Source: Folioceros fuciformis | Taxonomy: Eukaryota > Anthocerotophyta > Anthocerotopsida > Anthocerotales | DNA length: 64,000 nucleotides | Reading direction: 5' to 3' | Assembly: GCA_049999805.1 (NCBI GenBank) | Contig: JBNGIO010006380.1 | Span: 144,786 to 208,785, forward strand | Shown here: piece by piece, positions 12,286 to 23,900 of the stretch | Numbering within the stretch: the stretch's first letter is position 1 | Layout: the number at the start of each line of letters is the position of its first letter | Notes under the pieces: model-generated | The model's database searches: none | What the model saw: the letters and a program-made list of their open reading frames with translations, nothing else | Told to the model about the DNA's origin: nothing | Position numbers and translations under genes: made by a program

Positions 12286-12861
12286 TGTCAAGCATGATTG
12301 TATGTTGTCGCTTAGATGCATGCAAATAGTAATTAGTTAATAATTAAGTGATTCTAATGAATGACATTAGTGATAATTAATAATTAATTAGTAAAGATAA
12401 TTAGAAAATATAATATAATATAAAGTCAAACACACAATTAGATGTGTGGATGAGGGTGCAACACGTCTCAAGTAACAGACATAAATGCCTAGCTCAACGC
12501 TACCCGGTGCAACTGCAAGCTTGTATTTTCTTACTTTCTAAGAATAGGCTTTCTCTTGAGGGAGCATTCTCTTGTTGGAAATCCCCTTGAGGTATGCAAC
12601 AAGAAATCCCCTTGAGGTATGCGTGTGCGCAGTGTGCAAGATCAAATGACCCGATCGAGGATTTGAGAAGCCAACTTACAGCTCTGAGAAGTGTGGATGT
12701 AGGTGAAGGAGATTTCATGGTGTTCGAAGGAAGCAAACACTTCACTCTTACAAGCTTCCAGCTCCATCATGCAGTGTTTAATAATGTGTGTGTAATGTGG
12801 TGTGGTGTGAGTATTGTTAACTAATGAACCATGCATGAGTGCAATGTTTAGCGGCACAACA
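12286..12861. mobile_element. solo LTR-like element, copy B (576 bp, most complete)
   Basis: Runs from TGTCAAGCATGATTGTATG to GCGGCACAACA. It contains all blocks of the family, including an AT-rich stretch with AATTAATAATTAATTAG-like runs and a perfect local repeat of AAATCCCCTTGAGGTATGC (about 12579-12620). The other copies in the window (A, the 33.9 kb copy and two near 41.1-41.5 kb) are shortened versions of this sequence. Orientation of the parent element is not known. Confidence 0.7.
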
Positions 12862-13146
12862 CCCTCTAAACTAGTCCTCTAAACTAGTAACATCATTATA
12901 AAAAATTCCTTATTGCTCCCAAAATGTCATGATGTGGAATAAGGAAAGACCTACCTACCACCGGTGTCGAAGAAGTCGCTTGACATGCGCTTGTTGCTAT
13001 TCTAAAAACTACATTGGCCAATGCTTTTTGCAAAGCGATGAATACTCGTTGTTGAAAGGTCACCGCAGAGGAAGAGGGAGAACACCATTCCTATGACTCT
13101 AATAAAATCTTGGTGCACTCCTTGATGAGCCTTGAAAAGTCCTTGG

Positions 13147-13206
13147 TCATAGCCCCATGAGTCTAAATAGAAAGAGGCATAGCCCCATGAGTCTAAATAG
13201 AAAGAA
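13147..13206. repeat. 30-bp tandem duplication
   Basis: CATAGCCCCATGAGTCTAAA and the next ten bases occur twice in direct succession, at 13147 and 13177, with one difference near the end. The surrounding 100 bp are related to 41.82-41.94 kb. Confidence 0.85.
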
Positions 13207-13293
13207 GCATGAAAGTATGACTGTCTTACGAACAAGAATACTTATAGACTTTGGCGCTAAGCCTTGCACAACCCTTAACCCCCCATAAGGGAG

Positions 13294-13615
13294 GTGATGA
13301 TGACATGCTCACAATTAACCCCCGGGGGTGATGATGACATGCTCACAATTAACCCCCCGGGGTGATGATGACATGCTCACAATTAACCCCCCGGGGGTGA
13401 CGATGACATACTCACAAATCGAATCCTTAGTGAGGTCCGTAACAACCCTTGCACAACCCTAAACCTCCTAATAAGGGGAGTGATGATGACATGCTCACAA
13501 TTAACCCCGGGGGTGATGATGACATACTCACAATTAACCCCCCGGGGTGATGATGACATTCTCACAATTAACCCCCCAGGGTGATGATGACATACTCACA
13601 AATCGAATCCTTAGT
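13294..13615. repeat. 34-bp minisatellite with 186-bp higher-order organisation
   Basis: Units begin GTGATGATGACATGCTCACA and end in a C-rich/G-rich palindromic junction such as CCCCCCGGGG. Starts at 13294, 13328, 13362, 13397 form block one, and 13480, 13513, 13547, 13581 form block two. The blocks are joined by a shared spacer (CTTGCACAACCC...) so that block two is a copy of block one shifted by 186 bp. Open frames across this stretch are just translated repeats. Confidence 0.9.
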
Positions 13616-13620
13616 GAAAT

Positions 13621-13707
13621 CCGTCACAACCACATCAGTGACACAAACTCCGTCACAACCACATGAGTGACACAACGTCCGTCACAACCACATCAGTGAC
13701 ACAAACT
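13621..13707. repeat. 29-bp tandem repeat, three copies
   Basis: CCGTCACAACCACATCAGTG followed by ACACAAA-type ends starts at 13621, 13650 and 13679. It directly follows the 34-bp minisatellite. The core CACATSAGTGACAC is conserved in all copies. Confidence 0.85.
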
Positions 13708-14928
13708 TTCCACTTATATTACAACTGAATGGTAAGGTAAGGAGAGATATTTTCTGGAGGAGATCAAGTATACAGCCATCGAAATAAAAAATACTCACAA
13801 ACCCAAGCCGCCACGCATCTACCCATTTCTTTACATAGACTAGATCGAAGGAAAGAAATTAAAAAAAAAACAATTATAGGAAATGCTATCCGCATGATAG
13901 CGAGGGAGGAAGCCGAGTTCAGCAATGAGTGGTGGCGAGTTTTGACGCTGCATTTGGGCCGAAGGGCACGAAGCTAAATCTCTGTTGACTATTGTAACAC
14001 GCTGTGTTAGAGAGCATGCGTGTGTTGGCCGGCCGGCCGGCCGCTCCCAACAGCTTAATGCACGGATTAGCGCTGGTTGGAGATAAGTACAGTAACCGGC
14101 ACTGGATGTCGATAATTGAAATTGAGCATTGTGAAGGGACCGAAAGCATGGGCATGGGTGTGCCCAGCCAAACAAAAGGCGCAAACAGCAAGAATTATTA
14201 GTGTCCGGAAGAGCCAGGCCAGCCCGGGGGGCTGGACATGGCCGAGCTTGCGCTCGCAGTTGCAGGCTGGAGCTCGACGGGCCCTCATCCGGGCCTCACC
14301 AATCCCAGGGTCACGTGAGCTGCTAGTGCTTGCCACGGCGTGGGGATTGAGTCGGGCTGTTGTGGCAACCGGGCCGGGCGGAGGCTCGCGTGGGAGTGCG
14401 CTCTGGAATTTGAAATTTTCCCGGGAGCGATCGGGGGCTCGCTGGCTTCCACCGCAAGGGGAATTCTCGCAGCGTGTACGCATGCTTCGGNNNNNNNNNN
14501 NNNNNNNNNNNNNNNNNNNNNNNNNNNNNNNNNNNNNNNNNNNNNNNNNNNNNNNNNNNNNNNNNNNNNNNNNNNNNNNNNNNNNNNNNNAGGGGAATTC
14601 TCGCAGCGTGTACGCATGCTTCGCGGGGGAGGGAGGGTGCCACGGAGCGGGGACCTGTTGGGTTGTTTATCAATTTCGTATCACGGGGCTGGGAGGAATT
14701 TTCGTTCCGGGAGGGGGAGTCGGAGCTCCGAGCTCCGACGCGGATCTAGCCCTTGTTGGAGTGCTTGTGGTTTGATGAGGTTGATCCCTTCTTGATCTGC
14801 GCGTTGCCCGGTGTCCAGGGGCTGGGTTTGGTGCATGCGGGCCTGAATTTGGCCGCTGGGAACTGGAGAGTGGCGGGTGCGGGTTGTGCGGGAGGAGGAG
14901 GGCTCGGAGCGGAGTTTGTGTGCCGGGA
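13708..14928. other. sacsin gene upstream region, including an assembly gap
   Basis: No gene was recognised. The sequence passes from AT-rich repeat DNA into a GC-rich stretch from about 14000 on, with a GGCCGGCCGGCCGGCCG run at about 14027. The last few hundred bases should contain promoter and 5' UTR of the sacsin gene; the N run at 14491-14590 lies inside it. Open frames on both strands read through the Ns and are not meaningful. Confidence 0.5.
14457..14623. other. assembly gap (100 N, 14491-14590) with identical 33-bp flanks
   Basis: The 33 bases at 14457-14489 (starting AGGGGAATTCTCGCAGCGTG) occur again at 14591-14623, immediately after the N run. As at the other two gaps, the likely cause is two overlapping contig ends that were scaffolded and not merged. 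Confidence 0.85.
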
Positions 14929-17900
14929 ATGGAGGGATCGGAGGTGGACGCTGGGGACAGGGGTTTAGGCTTTGCGGAGGATTTTGGTCAGAAGGTGGAC
15001 CTGACTCAGAGAATTCGGGAGGTTCTCACGAACTATCCAGAGGGGACGACAATTCTGAAAGAACTGATTCAGAATGCGGACGATGCAGGAGCCACCCGGG
15101 TGTGCTTCTGTATCGATCGCAGACAACACGCAGCTGAAACCCTCTACCATGCACCGTTGGCAGAATGGCAGGGCCCGGCATTGCTGGCTTTCAATAATTC
15201 CCAATTTTCTGAAGAGGATTTTGAGAGTATCTCCAGAATCGGAGACAGCAAGAAGCGGGGGCAGGCCTGGAAGACAGGGCGTTTCGGGTGAGATTCATTG
15301 GCTGTTGAGGTTGGCCGTGGGCGCGATTGTGTGTCAGGTCGTGTCGTGTGGCAATCGGGTGGAGTGTGAGGAGTCTTTTTGCTCCTGTGTTCACAAGTTT
15401 GGTTCTCTTGTTTTACAGGATTGGCTTCAACTCTGTGTATCATCTGTCCGACTTGCCATCTTTCGTTAGCGGCAAACATGTGGTGCTTTTTGATCCACAC
15501 TGCAAGTTTTTGCCAAGAGTGAACAGTGCGAATCCAGGAAAGCGCATCGACTTTGTCAGCACTGGTGCTTTGCGGCTGTACCGTGATCAGTTTGAGCCTT
15601 ACTGTGCGTTTGGATGTGACATGGAGAAGCCGTACCAGGGAACACTCTTTCGTTTCCCTTTGAGAACAGTGCGGCAGGCAGCTGTTAGCCGTCTGTCCCG
15701 ACAGTCGTATTCTGAAGATGATATGACGCTCTTGCTTCATGAACTCTACACTGAAGCCACATCGGCTTTGCTCTTCTTAAAGAATGTTGAGACAATTGAC
15801 ATTTTCGACTGGAAAGTCGGTGCTGACAGCCCCACCAAAGTGTACTCGTGCAGGGTAAAATCGCCAACGGATGAGCTTCGCTGGCACAGACAAGCATTTT
15901 CGAGGTTGGCAAGGGGAACGCCTTCAGTGGCCTCGTCAAATATCCATGACATCTTTAAGATTGAGTTTGTCAGGGAAGTTTGTGCTCGAGATGCACGAGG
16001 GCAAGAGGAGGCTGAGGTCTTCCTACTTTCTCAGTGCATGGGTGGACCAGCGAGCAGAATCTCGGTGATGGCTACGAATGCCGCCAAGGAATACGACATT
16101 CACCTAGTACCTTGGGCTTCTATCGCAGCAAAAATCTCGGGAAAGGAGGAGGGGGTGGGTTGGCAGATGCTTCTTTTGTTTTTGAAAGGGTAAGACACAC
16201 TTGGTACACATCTCAAAGACTAATGCTCACTCCTGCCTTCTCGTGTCCAGGACCTTGCTTCCAGCCGTATGGAAGGTCGAGCGTTTTGCTTTCTCCCTCT
16301 GCCTGTTAAAACAGGTCTACCTGTCCATGTCAATGGCTACTTTGAACTCTCGTCTAATCGCCGCGATATCTGGTATGGAGGTGACATGGACAGGGGAGGT
16401 AAACTGAGATCCGATTGGAATCAATGTCTTCTGGAGGATGTAATGGCTTCAGGGTATGCAAAGCTCATCCTGGAAGCTACCAGACTCGTTGGGTCGTCGA
16501 AGCTGTATGAGGCCTTGTGGCCATGTGGTACTTTTATCGAACCCTGGCAAGGAATGGTCAGGAGTTTCTTTAAACAGGCCGCTAAGCTTCCTGTGTTGCA
16601 TTCTTCTGCTCAGGGTGGTAAATGGATCACTCCATTACAAAGTTTGTTTCATGATGAGCAGTTTGTTGATCCCGACGGCCTCGCGGAAGCGGTCGTGGCA
16701 GAAGACTTGCTCCTTGTGCGTTATCCAGATTCAATGCTGAGGATGTTGTTTACTTACTGTGTGCCTAACCCACACATGGTTCTCCCTAGTGCTATTCGTG
16801 CACAGCTGAGCAGGCCTGGCAAACATGGAGGCCTGGTGAACAGGAAGAATGCTCTGGTCCTGTTGGAATATTGTCTTGCGGACGTGATTGATGATGAAGC
16901 TGGGGACCTTCTGGCCGGCCTCCCCCTAATACCCCTTGCGAATGGGAGGCTTGGTGTGTTTGGGAAAAAAGCCAGCAAAAGTCTTGTATTTGTTTGCACA
17001 GAGTTGGAGTATAGGTTGCTTGCACGCCTACCAGAGAAAGCCTTAGATCAAGGTATTCCAAATAGGCTTCTACAGCGGCTTGATAGCATTGCAAAGGTTG
17101 CAAGCACAAACCTGAGGCAGCTTAGTGATGTGGAGCTGGCTCAAGTTCTGTGCTACCTCATGCCAGCAGAGTGGAAGGATCAGGAAGAAGTGGAGTGGAA
17201 ACCTGAGTTGGTGGATAACCACCCTACCCAGGAATGGCTTATACTTCTTTGGCGATATTTGAAGCTGTGCTGCAAGGATTTGTCTGTTTTCAAGGAGTGG
17301 CCTCTGCTGCCAACAACGGACAATTTTCTATGCAGGCCCACATCCATGTCGAAGGTAGTGAGAGGTGGGGTGTGTAGTGCTAATATAGAAAGCCTTTTGA
17401 GAAAGCTGGGATGTCGCATCTTGAGATCTGATTTTCCTCTAGAACATGCACAGCTGGCACACTGTGTGCATGATGCCAGTGGGCCTGGTATCTTAGATGC
17501 AATAACCTCAGCTGCACTCAATCAGGTGCCACGTCTTCAAACAATGTTTGAAGCTGTAACAGGTCTAGAGAGGCGCGAGCTGCGGGAGTACCTCTATCAA
17601 CGAAAATGGTACTCAGGGGATCAGATGAATGAGGCCCGCCTTCGAATATTTCGAGCACTGCCAATTTTTGAAGCCTACGATGAGGTCAACCCTGTCGTCA
17701 AAGTATTTGTGGACTTGAGTGGTCCTAAGAGATTTTTGGCGCCCTCTGATATGGAGGAAGCACTTTTGGGCACAGAGTTTCTCTACACTGCATCTGACAG
17801 AGAAGTGGAAGTGCTCACTGGACCTTTGGGTATTAGGAAACTTGGAAGAGCTGCCTTTTACAAGTGGAGGGTGGTTGGTCGTGTGAGCAAACTTGCTCCT

Positions 17901-20900
17901 GACCTTCGTAACCGGATGATGCTGGCGGTTTTGAGGGAGCTGCCACAGCTTTGCGTTAACGATCCTACTATGAAGGAGATGCTCAAACAGTTGCCATTTG
18001 TACCTTCAGCGAGTGGGGAGCTAAGGGCTCCCAAGTCGCTCTATGATCCTCGGAACGGCGAGCTTCTCACTCTACTAAATAATCCAGACTTTTTCCCAGC
18101 TGACGAGTTTTCATCTCCTGATGTACTGGACATGTTGCAGGGTCTAGGCCTCAAAACTGCTGTTGTACCTGAGACAGTACTTCAAAGTGCTAGGCAAGTA
18201 GAATCTCTTTTAGCTGCACAACCTGAAGTTGCTTGTTCTCAGGGCCAGGCCTTGCTCTCGTACTTGGAGTTGAATTCAAGCAAGTGGTTACCTCAATCAG
18301 CGGAGGATGCTAACAGGAGTATTGGTCGGATGTTCGTAAAGGTTTCCACAATGTTTCAGCCCCAAGAGCATGGGACGGATGCCACCCTTAGTAGGTTCTG
18401 GAACGAGCTCATAACTATCTGTTGGTGTCCTGTGTTGATGCTCCCACCCCATCCACATCTGCCCTGGCCTTCTGTAGGTAGCCCTGTAGCTCCTCCAAAG
18501 CTTGTCCGATTACAGTCAGATATATGGCTTGCTTCAGCGAGTATGCGCATTTTGGATGGCGAATGTCGATCAGCAGGGTTGGCGATGAGGCTCGGTTGGG
18601 CTAGTCGACCAGGTGGTAGCGTATTGGCTGCCCAACTCCTGGAACTAGGTAAAAACCATGTCCTGATTGAAGACAGGGGGTTAGGCCAGGCTTTGGCAAC
18701 AGCTGTACCAAGAATATACACCATTTTGAATGAAATGCTTGGAACCGAGGAAATGGAGATTGTCAAAGCTGTTCTGGAAGGAAGCAGGTGGGTCTGGGTT
18801 GGTGATGGTTTTGCAAACGTGCAGGAGGTGGCTTTCAGCGGGCCACTTCACCTTGCACCCTACTTGAGAGTTATTCCGGCTGATCTTGCTGTGTTTAAGG
18901 AGCTGTTGCTCGAGCTTGGTGTGAGGGAAACTCTGACTGCAACTGAATTCGCCCTTGTACTCATGAAAATGGCAAAAGATTGTGATGGTTCTCCTCTCAA
19001 TTCCCAACAATTGGGTGCTGCAATCTGGCTTGTCCAGCACTTAGCTGATCTACACTTCAGCGGGCAAGGAGTTACCATCTTTGTGCCTGATGCCAGCTCG
19101 GTTCTTATCACTGCTTCAGATCTTGTGTATAATGATGCACCTTGGTTACCACATTCGGCGAACATGCCCAATGCCATGGAAGCACCATTGGCCGGATCGC
19201 CACTGACTTCAAGAAGTACAAAATTTGTGCATCCTAAGATTTCCAATGATGTGGCAGAAAGGCTTGGGGTGCGCTCTCTCCGTCGACTGATGTTAGCAGA
19301 GAGCTCCGATTCAGTCGATTTGGGTTTGCATGATGCTGCAGAAGCATTCGGTCAGCATGAAGCTCTGACCACCAGGCTGAAACACATAGTTGAGATGTAC
19401 GCTGATGGTCCAGGAATCTTGTGTGAACTAGTTCAGAATGCAGATGATGCTGGCGCCTCAGAGGTCAGCTTTCTTCTAGATAAGTCACAATATGGAAAGT
19501 CATCTGTCTTGTCTCCAGGAATGGCTGAATGGCAGGGGGCGGCATTGTATTGTTACAATAATTCAGTCTTCACACCCCGAGATCTCTATGCAATTTCACG
19601 CATTGGACAGGACAGTAAGATTGAGAAGCCATCAGCTATTGGTAGGTTTGGGCTTGGGTTCAATGCAGTATACCACTTTACAGACATACCAGGGTTTGTC
19701 TCTGGCGGCAATATAGTTATGTTTGATCCTCATGCTTCCAATCTTCCGGGCATCACATCTTCTCATCCTGGTTTGAAGATCAATTTCGTGGGGAGGGGTT
19801 TGCTTGAGCAGTTTCCTGACCAGTTCCAACCTTACTTGCTCTTTGGCTGTGATTTACAAAAGTCATTTCCAGGCACGTTATTCCGATTTCCTCTGCGTAC
19901 AGCTGTAACAGCTGCCAGCAGTGAGATCAAGCAGGAGGCTTACAAGCCTGAGGATGTGGTCTCTCTATTCCAGTCCTTCCGGACAAGTGCGGCTGAAGCT
20001 CTACTTTTCCTTCGAAATGTCGCTAATGTTGCTGTCTACGTGCGGGAGGAGACAAGCCAGGAAATGAGACTTCTTTATAGAATACATAGGCCATTTCCAG
20101 AGTCACAGTCTCAGCGTCCTCGGTCACCTGGTCCAGTTTTCGAATTTGTTAGAGGGGATCCGGCAAATCCAATTGACAAGGAGCAGTTTTACAGGAGGCT
20201 TTCTCGGACACCCGAGAGCCAGCTACCCTGGCAATGTACAACAGTGAAGATATGTATCAGGGAGCAAGACTTGGAGAAGACTGAGTTATGGCTTATTAGT
20301 AACGCTATTGGTGGTGGCCGCGCCAGGGAGCAAGCTGTTGCAGCTGAAAACCGAGCTCGTGGATTTGTTCCATGGGCTGGTGTGGCATCTCGAATCCTAG
20401 ACAATGCTGAAGAACCAGATCACGCCAACAGAGATGTCCAGGATGGTGGGAAGTCGATGGGTGTGCTAGAAGGTCGGGCGTTTTGTTTTTTGCCTTTACC
20501 TGTTAAAACAGGCTTGCCAGTTCACGTGAATGGGTATTTTGAGCTCTCATCCAATCGTAGAGACATCTGGTATGGAGATGATATGGCGGGTGGTGGGAAG
20601 CTCCGATCTGCATGGAATTGCTGTTTGTTGGAAGATGTTGCGGCCCCTGCATATGCTAGGATGCTAGCAGAAGCTGCCCGTGTGCTTGGACCGAGTGATG
20701 GTTTTTTCTCACTTTGGCCAACAGCAACAGTCGCTGAGCCTTGGGCGTCTGTTGTGAGGCAGCTGTACACCGCTGTTGTGGAACTCGATCTGGCTGTTCT
20801 GCACATTGCTGCAGGCAAAGGGAAGTGGGTTTCAGCCAGGAAGGCTGTGTTTCCTGACATTAATTTTCCGGAGGCTGAGGAGCTTGGGAAGGCTTTGGCA

Positions 20901-23900
20901 GACGCAGGGCTGGCATTGATTAGTGCGCCCTCTGTGGTGGTGCAGAGATTCAGAGACCACTGCCCAACTCTTAGACACCTTTCTCCACACCTACTGCGCA
21001 AGTCATTAGCGGCAAGTAAACGAATTTTAGGGCCCGTGAGGGTAGCAGTCCTGGCTCTAAAATACTGCCTAAGTGATGTTGCCGACTTAGATGTTGGAGA
21101 GAAGCTTCAAGGATTGTATCTTCTTCCTCTTGCCACAGGAGTCCTTGGCATCCTTATGAAGGCTGGATTTGGAGAGCGATTTCTTGTGTGCAATGAAGTG
21201 GAGTTTAACTTATTGAAAGATAAGGCTCGTTTTATGCTTATCGATCGTGAAATTGAGGCAGATGTGCTGTCAAGGTTGCACAACATAGCGAAAGCTGGAC
21301 AAACAAATTTGTCTTGTTTAACGTGCCCTGTCTTGTTAGAGCTCCTACACAGGCTGATCCCTGCAGACTGGCGTGGGAAAAATGTGGTCACCTGGACACC
21401 AGAGCAGGGTGGGCACCCTGCTGTGGCATGGGTGGAGTTGCTCTGGAAGTACCTGGCATCATCTTGCGAGGACTTAATGGTTCTATCAGAGTGGCCCCTT
21501 CTGCCTACTTCTGATGGGCAGTTACTGAGAGTATCAAAGAATTCCAAGATTTTGCGAGATGATGGGTGGAGTGAAAATATGGTTGGACTTTTGCAAAAGG
21601 CACATTGTTTTCTGCTCAGGCCAGACATTTATATAAGTCATCCTTCCTTGGCAGAATATATTCATGATGCATCAGCAGTCGGGGTTCTCGATGCTTTGCT
21701 TGTAGCAGCTGGCGACCGATTGCAAAACATCCCACACTTGTTGAAATCTGCCTCGGATGGCGAGCTGCGGGAGCTTCGCAGTTTTCTGTGCCAATCAAAA
21801 TGGTTTTCAGGAGGTCACATGGATGCACTGAGAACAAAGATTCTCAGGTCTTTACCAGTCTTTGAGTGTTATGGTTCAAATGCTGGTCGCCACTTTGTTG
21901 ATCTGCCAGAATCAACACGATGGCTACCTCCAGATGGGCTGGAGGATGGCATTTTTGGAGAGAGTTTCATTCGTGTTGAATCAGACAGGGAAGCAGAGGT
22001 ATTGACAAAGTTTCTTGGAGTAAGGAAACTTACAAGACTCCAATTTTACCAGAATCATATGTTTTTGAACATATTACGGATTGCTACAGATGTCCGTTCT
22101 CGTGCAATGTTACAAGTTCTTGACGATCTTCCCTCACTACGTATGGAGGATCCATCCATTGTGTCTCTGCTAAGTCAGCTGCCTTTTGTTCCAACTTCTG
22201 GTGGTGCCATTGAGGCTCCTGAACGGTGAGCTTGCCATTTGGTTGTCAAGTTAGCATTTTGAACTCTTTAAAGCGAATGTTTGCTGGTTGGAACTTTTGA
22301 ATGTTTGCTCAAGGTCGTAGACTGCATTGCTGTTGTCGTCATTCCTATAGTTATTGAAAGCATGTTGCATGATACCGGCTCCTTCAACTCCTTTACAAAG
22401 TAACAGGTTGCTGTAGGCTGGATCTAATGGGAAATCTAGGATACTGTTGTGGAGGTTCTGTATGCTGGCCACTTCTGTAGACTTGACTCTCTGTCTCATT
22501 TAACATGCGCTCCGTGCAGATTCTGGGCACGGTGTTAATTAGCTGTTGGTTGTTATGCAGACTGTATGATCCTCGCGTCTCGGAACTGCAGACATTACTG
22601 AATAAGCAGGCATTTTTTCCTTCGGATGAATTCGGGACTGACTCTGTGCTTGATGTTCTGGTAACATTGGGTTTAAGACGGTCTTTAGGGCGGAAGGGGC
22701 TGTTAGACAGTGCAAGGTCAGTGGCAATGATTAGTAGCTCAGATCAGCAAGAAGCTCAAGGAAGAGCCAGGGCTTTACTGGCTCATCTAGACTATCTGGA
22801 GGGTGCGATTCAAAACTGTGACGCAGTAACGACCCCTGCTGAGACGTTTTTGGCTGAAAGTCAGGACTTGCTGGGGTATAAAAAACCTGATACGGAAGTA
22901 AATCTGGAAAGAGCATACTCAAAAGCATCCGTTGATTCAGAGAAGAGCTTCGAAAGCTTAGTGCAGCTCGATGCAGAGGATTCTGAGAGACAGTTCTGGC
23001 AGCAACTTGTTAACATTGACTGGTGCCCAGTTTATCTTGAGCCTCCAGTTTCTGGACTTCCATGGCCGTCACAGAGACTTGCTACCGTTGCTGCTCCAAA
23101 GGTTGTCCGGCCTAAGGCTCAGATGTGGCTTGTCTCTGCTACGATGCGCATTTTGGATGGGGACTGTCATTCCTTGGCCCTTGCATCCAAGCTTGGCTGG
23201 ACATTACGTCCAAATGTTGCTGTACTTGCTGAGCAACTTATGCAACTGTCAAAGAATCATTTCCACCTAAGCAGGACCGAAGGCAGGTTGCCACCTCAAC
23301 CTGTTGTCGACCAGATCCAAGAAGTAAATGCCAAGCTCTCTCAGGAGGTGCCAACGATATATAAGTTTCTGCAAGAGCTTGTGGACTCAAGTGACTTGCT
23401 AATTTTACAGCCAATGCTTGAAGGTGTTCGATGGATCTGGGTTGGGGACAGCTTTGTGTCAGCCAAGGAATTGGCCTTTGACTCTCCAGCACACTTCCAT
23501 CCATATTTACATATAGTTCCTTCTGAAATTGTGGAGTTCAAGGACCTTCTGAGTAAGCTGGGTGTGCGTGAAACGTTCGAGGCGTCTGATTATGCACAAG
23601 TTGTTATACGCATAGGAGAAGACTGCAGTGGTCGTAGCCTTTCTAGTGAACAGCTTACATTTGTTGTCCGAGTTCTTGAGGCTCTTACAGAGGTTTTGCC
23701 TACCCAGGCCGTAATATCAGGCAGAAGCTCTGTTGGGCCAATTCTTATGCCCGACGCATCTAGTGTTTTACTTCCAGCCAAAGATCTAGTGTACAATGAT
23801 GCCCCTTGGCTGGCTAAGAGTGTTTCCGGACTAGCAGGCATGAGACGTCTTGTTCATCCAGAGATCAGCAATGAGCTAGCTGAACGTCTTGGGGCCAAGT

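Larger units (their letters stand above)
11281..13040. repeat. degenerate tandem array built on CATTGGCCAA units, interrupted by two LTR-like copies
   Basis: A diverged motif of roughly 45-60 bp recurs: a TTATAxACCACATTGGCCAACA core followed by a CCTTTGCAAAGxGATGxATAT-like core. Copies are visible at about 11290-11440, 11850-12285 (several) and again at 13010-13040. The LTR-like elements at 11437-11835 and 12286-12861 lie inside it, so the array is older than, or mobilised with, those insertions. Unit boundaries cannot be fixed by eye. Confidence 0.6.

Noticed and set aside
13294-13615. Regular 34-bp repeats that might suggest a CRISPR array
   Set aside because: Units are contiguous with no unique spacers, the genome is eukaryotic, and no cas genes are present; it is a minisatellite.
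14027-14045. GGCCGGCC-rich run as a possible regulatory site
   Set aside because: It is a simple GC dinucleotide-type repeat in intergenic DNA; nothing links it to a known site.
14929-15287. GHKL ATPase motif that could suggest a histidine kinase or Hsp90
   Set aside because: The motif recurs in giant supra-repeats with the sacsin-specific FCFLPLPVKTGLPVHVNGYF block, and no kinase or Hsp90 middle domain follows.
18356-21628. Long minus-strand open frames inside the sacsin gene
   Set aside because: They lie antisense to conserved coding sequence and resemble no protein; they are shadows of the real frame.
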